This document shows positions 8,325 through 17,504 of a stretch of 64,000 nt of DNA, piece by piece. The notes below the pieces were generated by a model. That model was not told the origin of the DNA. It did not search any database and saw only the letters and a list, made by a program, of their open reading frames with translations. A program made the position numbers and the translations under genes. How positions within the stretch are numbered: position 1 is the stretch's first letter; every line of letters starts with the position of its first letter. The stretch is from Nonomuraea endophytica (GTDB taxonomy: Bacteria; Actinomycetota; Actinomycetes; Streptosporangiales; Streptosporangiaceae): assembly GCF_014203235.1 (NCBI RefSeq), contig NZ_JACHIN010000011.1, forward strand, positions 186,001 through 250,000, read 5' to 3'.

Positions 8325-9800
8325 CTACCTTGTCACGGTCAGCGTGAAGGTCGCCGTGCCGGTCTTGCCGTCGGCGGAGCGCGCCCTGACCACGACCGGG
8401 TAGGTGCCGGGCGGGGTCGCCTGGCCGAAGCCGGTCAGGAGGGTGATCGAGCTCCGGCCGCCCTGCGGGATGGTCGCAGGCGTCATCAGCGGGTGAACCC
8501 CCGCGGGCAGTCCGGACAGCGACAGGGTCAGGTTCCCCGTGCCGCCGGTCGCGGTGGCGGAGGTCGTGGCCATCATGCCGGAGCGGACCGAGGCGGCGGG
8601 CGGGTTGAGCGTCACCTTCACCTCGCCCGTCGGCGGATCGCCCTCGACGGTGAGCGTGAGGGTCGCGGTGGCGGTCTTGCCCGCGGCGTTGGTGGCGGTG
8701 ACCGTGATCGGTGAGGTCCCGGCGGGGGTCGAGGCCGAGGTCTCGACGGTCAGCTTGGCGGTGTCGCCGGTCATGATCGAGGTGGGCTGGAAGACGGCCC
8801 TGGCCCCGGCCGGCAGCCCGGCGGCGGTCAGGGTGACGGACTCGGGGGCGCCGGTGGCGGTCGAGACGACGGTGGTCGAGACGTACTTGCCGGGGGTCGT
8901 CCTGACCGTCGCCGGATTGAGCGACAGGCCGAACTCGCCCGGCTGCTGGCCGCCGATCTGCTCCTTGACCCAGTCGCCCATGTCGTTGGTGAGGCGGCCG
9001 TAGACGCTGTACCACTTGAAGTCGGCGCGGCTCCACGACGCGACGCCGACGATCTTGCCGTCGATGATCAGGGGGCCGCCGCTGTCGCCGGGCAGGATGG
9101 TGACCCGGCCGTCGCCGTACCCGGCGCAGATCATGGTGGCCGTCTTGAAGCCGGCGCCCACGCCCTGGCAGAGCCGTTCGCCGTCCACGACGGGCAGCGT
9201 GGCCTTGTCGAGGGTGACGTCGCGGGCGGTGTCGTTGAAGTCCTTCTTGCCGTAGCCGAAGCCGAGCCCGTCCCGCCCGGGTACGGCCAGCCGCTCGTCG
9301 GCGGAGGTGGCGACCGTGGCGTAGACCCCGCCGGGCACCGGGATGTCGTCGGCGACGGTCACGACGGCCACGTCGTAGCCCTGGTCGAAGTTGACGTACC
9401 GGGGATGCTTCTTGTATTCGATCACCCGGGTGCGGAAGCCGCCGCCGGCGTTGAGGTCGTCCAGGCCGTACAGGAAGCTCTTCTCGCCCGCGGCGTCGGC
9501 GCAGTGGGCGGCGATGAGGATCTTGCGGGGGGCGATCGCCGAGCCGGTGCACGACTGGCCCTGCGGGCGCGAGCCGCCCTCGCGCAGCCCGGCGATGATG
9601 GCGGGGAACTCCTGGACGGTGGCGTTCTGGCCGTTGTAAAAGGCCACCTGCCCGCCGGAGCCGGGGGTGGGGACCGTGTCGGACTCGTAGTTGGCGGCCG
9701 GTGGGGTGGCGGGGTCGGCGTGGGCGGCGGGCTGGCCGAGGGGGATCAGCGCCGCCGCGACGGCCAGCGGCAGCAGAGCCCGCAGGTGGGGAAATGTCAC
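8325..9800 (-). CDS. Secreted trypsin-like serine protease with Ig-like tail
   Basis: 491 residues with a signal peptide (MTFPHLRALLPLAVAAALIP, cleavage near AHA). The chymotrypsin-fold domain has the triad His99 (AAHC), Asp143 (YDVAVV) and Ser240 (PGDSGGP), and cysteines that could form the usual disulfides. After residue ~300 there are two immunoglobulin-like repeats rich in threonine (LTAAGLPAGARA and LSLSGLPAGVHP mark the two copies), probably for substrate or cell-wall attachment. The start is a GTG at 9800 with AAAGGA upstream. An identical 16-bp element lies upstream of this gene and of the subtilisin gene on the other side of the LAL regulator. Confidence 0.92.
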   Translation of the reverse strand: MTFPHLRALLPLAVAAALIPLGQPAAHADPATPPAANYESDTVPTPGSGGQVAFYNGQNATVQEFPAIIAGLREGGSRPQGQSCTGSAIAPRKILIAAHCADAAGEKSFLYGLDDLNAGGGFRTRVIEYKKHPRYVNFDQGYDVAVVTVADDIPVPGGVYATVATSADERLAVPGRDGLGFGYGKKDFNDTARDVTLDKATLPVVDGERLCQGVGAGFKTATMICAGYGDGRVTILPGDSGGPLIIDGKIVGVASWSRADFKWYSVYGRLTNDMGDWVKEQIGGQQPGEFGLSLNPATVRTTPGKYVSTTVVSTATGAPESVTLTAAGLPAGARAVFQPTSIMTGDTAKLTVETSASTPAGTSPITVTATNAAGKTATATLTLTVEGDPPTGEVKVTLNPPAASVRSGMMATTSATATGGTGNLTLSLSGLPAGVHPLMTPATIPQGGRSSITLLTGFGQATPPGTYPVVVRARSADGKTGTATFTLTVTR

Positions 9801-9890
9801 GTGTGGTCCTTTCCGCACTCCTGGGGGGAGGAGGTGGGGATACTGCGGACCACGGTCAGCCGGGGCCGGTGCGGCTGACAATCGGGGACG

Positions 9891-9906
9891 GGGTGGGTAG
9901 GGGTAC
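9891..9906 (-). promoter_or_regulatory. Shared 16-bp element upstream of the trypsin-like protease
   Basis: On the minus strand this reads GTACCCCTACCCACCC, 90 bases upstream of the protease start. The same 16-mer lies 93 bases upstream of the subtilisin start at 12870-12885, in the same orientation relative to its gene. TACCC is repeated inside it. Confidence 0.6.
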
Positions 9907-9926
9907 CGACCTTTGCCCGCGGCTAC

Positions 9927-12770
9927 CTACTTCAGCAACTCGGTCCTGGAGTGTTTGCCGAGCTTCTGCAGGATGCGGGCGACATGCGTCTCCACCGTGC
10001 GCGGCGACAGGAACAGCATGCCGGCGATCTCCCGGTTGGTGCGGCCGGTGGCCAGCAGCCGCGCGACGTCCTGCTCGCGGGGCGAGAGCGTGTCGCCGTA
10101 GCCCCGCCGCCCGCGGCGCACGGAGACTCCAAGGGTGCGCAGGTGGTGGCGGCACCGCTCGGCGTCGTAGGTGGCGCCCAGGGCGGCGAAGGTGTCGCCG
10201 AGCTCGGCCAGTTCCTCCACGGCGCCGCCGGACAGCATGAGCCGTTCCGCGGCCAGCGCGGCGTAGTAGGGCGCGGGCAGCTCCTCATACAGCCGCCTGG
10301 CCTCCTCGAAGTGCGCCGCGGCCGGTTCGCCGTCGGCCTGGGCGAGTTGCCCTCCGGCCATCCGCACGGCCGCGGCGGCCAGCGGCGCGTGCCGCCCGGC
10401 GAGCCCGCGTTCGAGCTCCGCGAGGAGCCTGCGCGCCTCCTCGGCCCGCCCGCTCTCCAGCAGGGCCTCGACCGCCACCGGGACCAGCTCGCCCGTCCAC
10501 GCCCACACGCCCTTGGTCCGCGCGACGTGCAGCCCGCGCTCGACGTCGGTGACGGCCAGTTCCCGCTCGCCTCTGGCCAGGCGCGCCCTGGCGCGCGCCG
10601 CGAACGCGCTGAGCGCGACGGGGATGATCGACTCCTGGGGTACGGCGATGCCGGTGCCGGCCAGCCAGCTCTCCGCCTCCTCCCACTCTCCCCGGGCGGT
10701 GGCCAGCCAGCCCAGCACCAGCGACAGCTCGCTGGCGACCGGCAGCAAATCGCGGTATTCCTCCAGCAGCCGCAGCGTGCGCTCGTCCAGGCCGTCCCAG
10801 TGGCCGAGCACCCAGTCCAGCCGGGCCTGCGTGGCCTGCCCGGTGCTGGTCACGAACGTCGCGCCGACCTGCGCGGCCAGGTGCAGCCCGTCGCGCAGCA
10901 GGTGCCCGGCCTGCTCGTAGCGGCCGGTGCAGACGCAGGAGTCGGCGAGGTTGCAGCGCAGCCGGGCCAGGTGCCGCTGGGCGCCGGGCCCGGAGGCCTG
11001 GTCCGGCACCCGCAGCGGGCCCGGGTCGCCGACGGTCACCAGCGACGGCAGGTAGTTGGCCAGGAGCGACATGCGCAGCTCACCCTCCGGGACGCTCTTC
11101 AGCGCCACCTTCAGCCGCTGCGTCCAGGGGTGCAGCCGCGCCAGCGGCGTGGTGCCGAGGTAGGGCAGGGCGAGCGAGGCGATCGCCCTGGCGACCAGGT
11201 CGGGCCGGTCCTCCAGCTCGTCCACCGCCTTGGCGATCGCCGCCCGGCCCTCGTCCAGCCCTTCGGCCTGGCGGATCAGCATCCAGCCGAGGAACAGCCG
11301 CACCTCGCCTCTGGCCGCGGCCGACAGGCGCGGGTCGTCCAGCAGCCGTTTGAGCGTGGTGGACGGGTCGCGCTGGTCCAGGCCGGTGTGCGCGATCTCG
11401 CCGAGCTTGATGGCCAGCCTGTCGACGTCTCCGGCGGGCAGTCCGGGGTCGTTGAGCAGGCGCTGGAGCAGGTGGGTCGCGGTGGCGGTGTCCCCGACCT
11501 GCACGGCGGCGTCGGCCGCGGCTTCGCCGTAGCGCAGCGCGTCCTCGGTCAGGCCGGCCTGACGGCTGTGGTCGGCCAGGCGGACCAGCGGCGGCGGGTC
11601 GAGGCGGCGCAGCACCTCGATCACCCGGACGTGCAGGCGGCGGCGTTCGTAGCCGGCCATGGTCGCGTAGACAGCCTGCCGGGCCAGGGCGTGGCGGTAG
11701 CCGTACACGCACTCGTCGAGCTCGTGCAGGACTCCCCGGTCGAGTGCGGCGCCGAGCGCGGTCCGGCAGCGCTCGTCGCCAAGGCCGGACACCTCGCGCA
11801 GGTGCTCCAGCGTCGCGGGGGTGCCCAGGACCGCCACGGCCTGCGCCAGCGCGATCGCGTCGCCGGACAGGCTCGCCAGCCGCTCGGCCATGGCCTCGCG
11901 CAGCAGCACGGGGACCTCGGCGTTCTCCAGGAGGCGGCGGGCGGCCGCGCCGTCCAGGGGCACACCGCCCGCCGATGAGCGGACCGCCCTCAGGGTCTCC
12001 TCGATGACGAACGGCAGGCCGGCCGTGCGCTCGTAGAGCCGGGTGGCGAAGTCCAGGGGGACGGAGCCGCCGAGGATGCAGGTGGCCAGGGTGCGGACGT
12101 GGTCCAGGGTCAGGGGGCGCAGCCGTACCACGATGCTGCCTGCGCGGGGCGGCGGGCGGTAGGCGCGGCCGAGCGGCACGCCGCCCGCGACCTCCTCGCG
12201 CCGGTAGCTCAGCACGACGGCCAGGTTGGCCGGCGGGTTCGACAGCAGGAACGACAGCAGGTTGCGGGTGCCTTCGTCGCTCCAGTGCAGGTCCTCGATG
12301 AGCAGCAGGGCCGGTCCCGCGGCGGCGAGCACCTCGCGGACCGCGCGGAACAGCCGGTGGCGCTCGGCCTGGGGGTCGCCGGTGGGGGCGGGCGACTGCG
12401 GCAGGTGCTCCGACAGCTCGGGCAGCAGGTCGCGCAGCATGCCGGTGACGGGGCTGAGCCGGGCGCGCTGGAAGGGGTGGGTGTAGCCGCGCAGGCCGTC
12501 CACGGCCTCCAGCACGGGACCGAACGGGAACGGCTCGCGCAGCGGCTGGCAGTAGCCCGTCAGGATCCGTAAGCCGGCGAGGTCCGGCTGGGCGATCAGC
12601 TCCCCGGCCAGGCGGCTCTTGCCGACGCCCGCCTCGCCCTCGATCATCGCCACCGCGGGCCGGGCCGACAGGACCGCGAGCAGGTCGCCCAGCTCCTGCT
12701 CCCGCCCGACGAGCACGGGCGACCTCGTCCGTATCCGTGTTACCGCCGACTGTCCTAAGGCTGCGGTCAT
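9927..12770 (-). CDS. Large LuxR-family (LAL) transcriptional regulator with AAA ATPase
   Basis: 947 residues, the standard LAL/MalT-like architecture. An N-terminal P-loop ATPase carries Walker A EGEAGVGKSRL near residue 45 and Walker B LLLIEDLHWSD. A long helical, TPR-like middle follows, then a C-terminal LuxR helix-turn-helix (LSPREQDVARLLATGRTNREIAGM and following, residues ~890-945). Such proteins bind ATP and an inducer and activate nearby genes. It sits between a trypsin-like protease (same strand, downstream) and a subtilisin (divergent). Both carry an identical upstream element, which makes it the obvious candidate activator of both. The ATG at 12770 has only a weak GGGACA upstream. 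Confidence 0.92.
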   Translation of the reverse strand: MTAALGQSAVTRIRTRSPVLVGREQELGDLLAVLSARPAVAMIEGEAGVGKSRLAGELIAQPDLAGLRILTGYCQPLREPFPFGPVLEAVDGLRGYTHPFQRARLSPVTGMLRDLLPELSEHLPQSPAPTGDPQAERHRLFRAVREVLAAAGPALLLIEDLHWSDEGTRNLLSFLLSNPPANLAVVLSYRREEVAGGVPLGRAYRPPPRAGSIVVRLRPLTLDHVRTLATCILGGSVPLDFATRLYERTAGLPFVIEETLRAVRSSAGGVPLDGAAARRLLENAEVPVLLREAMAERLASLSGDAIALAQAVAVLGTPATLEHLREVSGLGDERCRTALGAALDRGVLHELDECVYGYRHALARQAVYATMAGYERRRLHVRVIEVLRRLDPPPLVRLADHSRQAGLTEDALRYGEAAADAAVQVGDTATATHLLQRLLNDPGLPAGDVDRLAIKLGEIAHTGLDQRDPSTTLKRLLDDPRLSAAARGEVRLFLGWMLIRQAEGLDEGRAAIAKAVDELEDRPDLVARAIASLALPYLGTTPLARLHPWTQRLKVALKSVPEGELRMSLLANYLPSLVTVGDPGPLRVPDQASGPGAQRHLARLRCNLADSCVCTGRYEQAGHLLRDGLHLAAQVGATFVTSTGQATQARLDWVLGHWDGLDERTLRLLEEYRDLLPVASELSLVLGWLATARGEWEEAESWLAGTGIAVPQESIIPVALSAFAARARARLARGERELAVTDVERGLHVARTKGVWAWTGELVPVAVEALLESGRAEEARRLLAELERGLAGRHAPLAAAAVRMAGGQLAQADGEPAAAHFEEARRLYEELPAPYYAALAAERLMLSGGAVEELAELGDTFAALGATYDAERCRHHLRTLGVSVRRGRRGYGDTLSPREQDVARLLATGRTNREIAGMLFLSPRTVETHVARILQKLGKHSRTELLK

Positions 12771-12869
12771 GTCGTGTCCCGTTCACGTGCTCGGTTGGAC
12801 AACGCCGGATAACAGGCCGTGAAATGCCGAGTTTAGGGGTTGGTGGCCCTACGGGGAACCGTGCGTCGC

Positions 12870-12885
12870 GTACCCCTACCCACCC
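12870..12885 (+). promoter_or_regulatory. Shared 16-bp element upstream of the subtilisin
   Basis: GTACCCCTACCCACCC, identical to the element upstream of the trypsin-like protease and at nearly the same distance from its start codon (93 versus 90 bases). It lies in the divergent region between the LAL regulator and the subtilisin. It is a candidate LAL binding site. Confidence 0.6.
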
Positions 12886-12978
12886 TCCTACGGATGACCG
12901 GCGTCCGGGGGCCGCCTCACCATGGCGGCCAAGTTCCCGAGCCGGGCGCTGCCCGGCCGCAGGAAACGGAGACCCCCC

Positions 12979-14532
12979 GTGACAGACCGCACCTCCTCGC
13001 GCCGCCGCGCGGTGGCCTTACTCCTGGCGGTGGCGACGGCCGCGCTGGGACTGGACGTCACCCCAGCGCAGGCCCTCCAGAACCCGATCCGCAACGCCGA
13101 CGCCCCCGGCTCGATCCCCGGCAGCTACATCGTCGTCTTCCGCGACGCCACCGCCGTCGCCAGGACGACCAGGGACCGGGCGGACGCCCTGGCCGGCAAG
13201 TACGGCGGCCGGATCAGCCACGTCTACACGGCAGGACTGCGCGGCTTCGCCGCCCGGATGGACGAGCGGGCCGCCGCGCGCCTGGCCGCCGAACCCGGCG
13301 TCGCCTACGTCGAGCAGGACGGCATGGCCCGCGTCGCCGACCGCCAGCCCAACCCCACGTGGGGCCTGGACCGCATCGACCAGCGCGCCCTCCCCCTGGA
13401 CCGCGGCTACACCTACCCCGGCAAGGCCGAGAACGTCACCGCGTACGTCCTGGACACCGGCATCTTCAAGGGACACACCGACTTCGGCGGGCGGGCCGCC
13501 GACGGCTACGACTTCATCGACGACGACGCCGTCGCCCAGGACTGCCACGGGCACGGCACCCACGTCTCCGGCACCGTCGGAAGCGCCACGTACGGCGTGG
13601 CCAAGGGCGTCGCGCTGGTGGGCGTGCGCGTGCTGGACTGCTCCGGCAACGGCCCCTGGTCCGGCGTCATCGCCGGCCTGGACTGGGTGATCGCCAACGC
13701 CCGCAAGCCTGCCGTGGCCAACCTCAGCCTGGCCGGCTCCAAGGACACCTCGGTGAACGAGGCGGTACGCCGCCTGGTCGCGGCCGGCATCCCCGCCACC
13801 ATCGCGGCCGGCAACAACAACGGCAACGCCTGCGACACCAGCCCGGCCTCGGAGCCCACGGCGATCACCGCGGGGGCGACCAACAGCTCCGACAACAAGT
13901 ACTCGTTGTCCAACCACGGTTCCTGCCTGGACCTGTTCGCGCCCGGCGAGGGCGTCACCTCCACCTCCAGCTCCGGCGGCTCCACGACCATGAGCGGCAC
14001 CTCGATGGCCGCGCCGCACATCGCCGGGGCCGCCGCCCTGTACCTGTCGGCGTACCCGTCGGCCAGTCCCGACCAGGTGGTCAGGGCGCTCGTGGACAAC
14101 GCGACGCCGGACGTGGTGCGCGGTCCCGGCGCGGGCTCCCCCAACAAGCTGCTCTACACCGGCTTCCTCGGCGGCCCGCCGACCTGCGCCGGTGGCGGCA
14201 ACAGCGCGGACGTGGCCGTTCCCGACGCGGGGGCCGCCGTGAGCAGCCCGGTGACGGTCACCGGCTGCGACGGCGCGGGGACGAGCGCGACCTCGGTGCG
14301 GGTGGACATCGTGCACACCTATTCGGCCGACCTCGTCATCGACCTGGTCGGGCCCAGCGGGGCGGTCTACAACCTCAAGAGGCCGGGGGGCGTCGGCTCG
14401 GCCGGGGGCGTGCACGAGACGTTCGCGGTCAACACCTCCGCCGAGACCAAGAACGGCACCTGGAACCTGCGGGTCCGTGACGTCTACACCTACGACGCCG
14501 GCGCCATCGACGCCTGGACCCTCACCTTCTGA
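12979..14532 (+). CDS. Secreted subtilisin-like (S8) serine protease with P domain
   Basis: 517 residues. A signal peptide (RRRAVALLLAVATAALGL) is followed by an I9 propeptide (SYIVVFRD ... VAYVEQD). The S8 catalytic domain has Asp159 (YVLDTGI), His192 (GHGTHVSG) and Ser342 (GTSMAAPHIAG). The last ~110 residues form a proprotein-convertase P domain (DIVHTYSADLVIDLVGPSG; GTWNLRVRD), which usually stabilises the protease. The GTG at 12979 is chosen because ACGGAGA lies upstream and it places the charged n-region directly before the hydrophobic core. It is divergent from the LAL regulator. A general extracellular proteinase role is likely. Confidence 0.93.
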   Translation: MTDRTSSRRRAVALLLAVATAALGLDVTPAQALQNPIRNADAPGSIPGSYIVVFRDATAVARTTRDRADALAGKYGGRISHVYTAGLRGFAARMDERAAARLAAEPGVAYVEQDGMARVADRQPNPTWGLDRIDQRALPLDRGYTYPGKAENVTAYVLDTGIFKGHTDFGGRAADGYDFIDDDAVAQDCHGHGTHVSGTVGSATYGVAKGVALVGVRVLDCSGNGPWSGVIAGLDWVIANARKPAVANLSLAGSKDTSVNEAVRRLVAAGIPATIAAGNNNGNACDTSPASEPTAITAGATNSSDNKYSLSNHGSCLDLFAPGEGVTSTSSSGGSTTMSGTSMAAPHIAGAAALYLSAYPSASPDQVVRALVDNATPDVVRGPGAGSPNKLLYTGFLGGPPTCAGGGNSADVAVPDAGAAVSSPVTVTGCDGAGTSATSVRVDIVHTYSADLVIDLVGPSGAVYNLKRPGGVGSAGGVHETFAVNTSAETKNGTWNLRVRDVYTYDAGAIDAWTLTF

Positions 14533-14597
14533 CCCAGCCGCCGCCGATCGACCACGCCCGTGGCGTCTCGGCGGCGGTCTTCAGGCCCATCGCGACC

Positions 14598-14929
14598 TCA
14601 AGCCCGGACGCCGAAGAGTTCGTCCTCCACGTGGTCAAGGGCCAGCCGTACGGCGCCCAGGGCGACCGACTCGGCGCCCAGCGTCGAGGCCTCCACCCGG
14701 AGGGGGAACAGGCAGATCTCGGCCAGTTCCGCCCGCAGCGGCGCCGCCAGCAACTCCCCCGCGCCCGACATGCCGCCACCCACCACCACCAGCTCGGGAT
14801 CGACGGTGAGCACCGCGGCGCCGATGCCCTTGGCCAGGTCCCGGGCGAAGGCGCGGACGATCGTCGCCGCCTCCCGGTCACCCTGGCGGACGGCCTCGAA
14901 GACCCGCTCGGCGGCGCTCCTGGCCGAGC
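14598..14929 (-). pseudogene. ROK-family protein, C-terminal remnant
   Basis: The minus strand encodes about 105 residues resembling the last third of a ROK sugar kinase or repressor: DREAATIVRAFARDL, then GIGAAVLTVDPELVVVGGG and a normal ROK end with a stop at 14598. The N-terminal DNA-binding or ATP-binding part is absent. The homology stops abruptly near 14929, where an unrelated Ig-like remnant on the other strand begins. No start codon or ribosome-binding site precedes it. I read it as a deletion remnant, not a functional gene. Confidence 0.7.
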
Positions 14930-15184
14930 CTGACCACCGCCGGCCTGCCCGCCGCCACCCGTCACCAGCTCTATGCAGCCAGACTCACCACCAACACCCC
15001 GGCCACGATCAGGTACGAGCTCAGCGGCGGCGCCCTGCCCCAGGGGCTCTCCCTCAACCAGGACACGGGCGGCATCATCGGCACTCCCCGGCACGCCGGG
15101 AAGGCCACCTTCACCATCACCGCCCACAGCACCGCCGGGCTTCCCGAAGCGAAGGCCACCTACGAACTGACGGTCCGCCGCTAG
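14930..15184 (+). pseudogene. Ig-like (He_PIG type) domain, C-terminal remnant
   Basis: The plus strand is open into a stop at 15182-15184. It encodes one putative-Ig repeat of the kind found at the end of secreted actinobacterial enzymes: LPAATRHQLYAARL, GALPQGLSLNQDTGGIIGTP, then ATFTITAHSTAGLPEA. Nothing upstream in frame supplies the rest of a protein, and the sequence before 14930 belongs to a ROK remnant on the other strand. It is the tail of a larger secreted protein that has been lost. Confidence 0.65.
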
Positions 15185-15308
15185 AGCGTCCTCGCGGGCG
15201 GCCCGGAAAGTGCAACAGCGCGGGGCGCAAAGTCCATGGAGTCCCGGGTGCGGATGGGGCACGGTGACTGATCAAGAGCTTGTTCGGGCCCTCGCGAGGA
15301 GGACATCC

Positions 15309-17504
15309 GTGTTACCGTCCCGGACTTGGCGCCTCGGCGCCGTCGCGCTCCTGCTGGCCGTGGCATCGGTGGTCGGAGGTGCCACACCGGCATCGGCGGC
15401 CACCTACTCGATCTCGGTGGGAAGCACCGGCGCCTGGTCGCATCCGACCGACACACCGGCCACGCCGTACATCGACAAGAACGGCACGTTCTACTTCCAG
15501 CAGTCCGCCGCGCTGTACGGCGCGACGCAGCCGAGATACTGGGACTTCTACACCGGCGCCAACTTCGACAACGCCGGCCGGTCCGCGGCCATCAGCAACG
15601 CGGTCAACCCGAACAACTCCGCCGATCGCAACAACGACACGACGTGGCGCTGCAACAACAGCCCCACCGGCGTCGAGTCCACCTCCGCGCCGTCCGGTTC
15701 GGGATACTCGCAGAAGAACTTCTGCGGGCTGATCGGCCTGTGGGTCGATCCGGACACCGGCCACTGGCACGGCCTGGTGCACAACGAGTTCACCCCGCAG
15801 CCGTTCGGCGACGGCCTGCACTACGACGCGATCGACTACGCCGTGTCGGCCAACCAGGGTAGGACGTGGTCGATCACCGGCCACGCGATCACCTCGCCGT
15901 TCAGCACCAGGCGCGGTGACACCACCGCCTTCCCCCAGCAGACCTACCACTACGGCGACGGCGACCAGCGGCTCTACGCCGACACCGCCTCGGGGTACTT
16001 CTACGTCTATTACGGCTCGCGCCTGGTGAACAAAGGCGGCGGTTGGGTCGCGTTCTACTCGCACGTGGCGCGGGCGCCGATGTCGGCGAAGATGGCTCCC
16101 GGCTCGTGGCAGAAGTGGTTCAACGGCTCCTGGTCGCAGGCCGGCGTCGGTGGCCGGGAGAGCAACCTGGTGCCCGTCACCGCCGCCAACCCGAACGGGT
16201 ACACCCCGGCGGACAAGGAGTACAACCCGAACAACACCGGGACCGTCAGCCAGCAGATCGCCGCCGGGAAGACCCCGCCGACCTCGCCGCTGTTCGTCAT
16301 GAACATCACGTACAACGCCTACCTGGGCCTGTACATGGGCACCCCGCAGGCGGTCGACCAGTCCGGCGACGCGGCGCAGGAAATCTACGTCACCGACGAC
16401 CTGTCCACCGCGAAGTGGCAGCTGGCCGGGAACACCGGCGGCTATCGCACCGCCTCCTGGTACCGCTGGTTCCTCGACGGCGCGAACAGGACCAGCTCCA
16501 CGATCGTGGGTAAGTCCTTCCGTAACTACTGCTCGATCGCCTGCTCGGGCGGCCGCTCCGGCGAGTACGTCAACGTCACCATGACGTCTTCCGCGCCGGT
16601 GACGTCACCGGTCGACCCGTCCAGGACGTACACCGTCTCCAGCGGCGCGGGACGCGTGCTCGCGCAGGCCGCGAGCGGCACGGGCACCGCGGCCGTCGCC
16701 CCGACCGGCTCGGCCCGCGAAGGCTGGCGCTTCACCGGCAACGGCGACGGCTCCTACCGCGTCACCAACGCCGCCACCGGGCAGGCGCTCGGCGTCGACT
16801 TCAACGCCACGTCAACCCGCGCGTGGGGCACCAAGCCCACCGCCACCGCGCTCGGCGCCGGCCCCACGGTCGGGCAGCAGTGGTTCATCGTGCGCAACAG
16901 CTCGCCGGCGAACTCGTTCCGCCTGGTCAACCGGCACAGCAACCTGGTGCTCGGCCTGTCGGCCGACACCGGCCGCTCGGCCGAGACCACGCCGACCCGC
17001 CACTGGACGAACACGACCGGCAACCCGGTCGGCGGCACCCGCACCGCCGCCGAGCAGACCCTCACCTTCACCGACACGGGCGCGCCGCCGGGCAACCTCA
17101 ACGGCACCCGCACGCTGGTCGCCTCGGGCAAGGCGCTGGACAACCCGGACCACTCCACCGGCACCGGCACCCAGATGGCCACCTGGACACCGAACGGCGG
17201 AGCCAACCAGAACTGGGTCTTCACCCAGCAGCCCGACGGCTCCTACCAGATCGTCAACGGCCACTCCCAGCTGTGCCTGGACGTCAGCGGCGGCTCGGCC
17301 ACCGCGGGCGCCAAGGTGATCCAGTGGACCTGCACGGGCGCCGGCAACCAGCGCTGGGTCGCCACCCCGGCCTCCGGCGGCGGCCACACGATCGCCGCAC
17401 GGCACAGCGGGCTGCTGCTCACCACGGCGTCGACCGCCGACGGCGCGCTGGTCACGCAGCAAACCGACAGCGGCTCGGCCCTGCAGCGCTGGACCGTCAA
17501 CTGA
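15309..17504 (+). CDS. Secreted protein with C-terminal ricin-type lectin domain, catalytic type unknown
   Basis: 731 residues with a signal peptide (WRLGAVALLLAVASVVGGAT, ending ASA). The first ~400 residues are rich in aromatic and aspartate residues (YWDFYTGANFDNAG, GLIGLWVDPDTGHWHGLVHNE) and resemble a beta-propeller carbohydrate-active enzyme. I cannot name a family. The rest contains a ricin-B-type beta-trefoil with the QxW repeats (QNWVFTQQPDGSYQI, QRWVATPAS, LQRWTVN) and an earlier half-trefoil around residues 440-580. The GTG at 15309 follows GAGGAGGA. It probably binds and acts on a polysaccharide outside the cell. Its last eight bases overlap the end of the opposite aminotransferase gene. 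Confidence 0.8.
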   Translation: MLPSRTWRLGAVALLLAVASVVGGATPASAATYSISVGSTGAWSHPTDTPATPYIDKNGTFYFQQSAALYGATQPRYWDFYTGANFDNAGRSAAISNAVNPNNSADRNNDTTWRCNNSPTGVESTSAPSGSGYSQKNFCGLIGLWVDPDTGHWHGLVHNEFTPQPFGDGLHYDAIDYAVSANQGRTWSITGHAITSPFSTRRGDTTAFPQQTYHYGDGDQRLYADTASGYFYVYYGSRLVNKGGGWVAFYSHVARAPMSAKMAPGSWQKWFNGSWSQAGVGGRESNLVPVTAANPNGYTPADKEYNPNNTGTVSQQIAAGKTPPTSPLFVMNITYNAYLGLYMGTPQAVDQSGDAAQEIYVTDDLSTAKWQLAGNTGGYRTASWYRWFLDGANRTSSTIVGKSFRNYCSIACSGGRSGEYVNVTMTSSAPVTSPVDPSRTYTVSSGAGRVLAQAASGTGTAAVAPTGSAREGWRFTGNGDGSYRVTNAATGQALGVDFNATSTRAWGTKPTATALGAGPTVGQQWFIVRNSSPANSFRLVNRHSNLVLGLSADTGRSAETTPTRHWTNTTGNPVGGTRTAAEQTLTFTDTGAPPGNLNGTRTLVASGKALDNPDHSTGTGTQMATWTPNGGANQNWVFTQQPDGSYQIVNGHSQLCLDVSGGSATAGAKVIQWTCTGAGNQRWVATPASGGGHTIAARHSGLLLTTASTADGALVTQQTDSGSALQRWTVN

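Noticed and set aside
9951..11978. A 675-codon open frame on the plus strand across the LAL regulator
   Set aside because: It is antisense to a gene with full domain evidence. Its translation is compositionally biased (Gln, Arg, Gly), has no domain and no ribosome-binding site. Long antisense frames are expected at this GC content.
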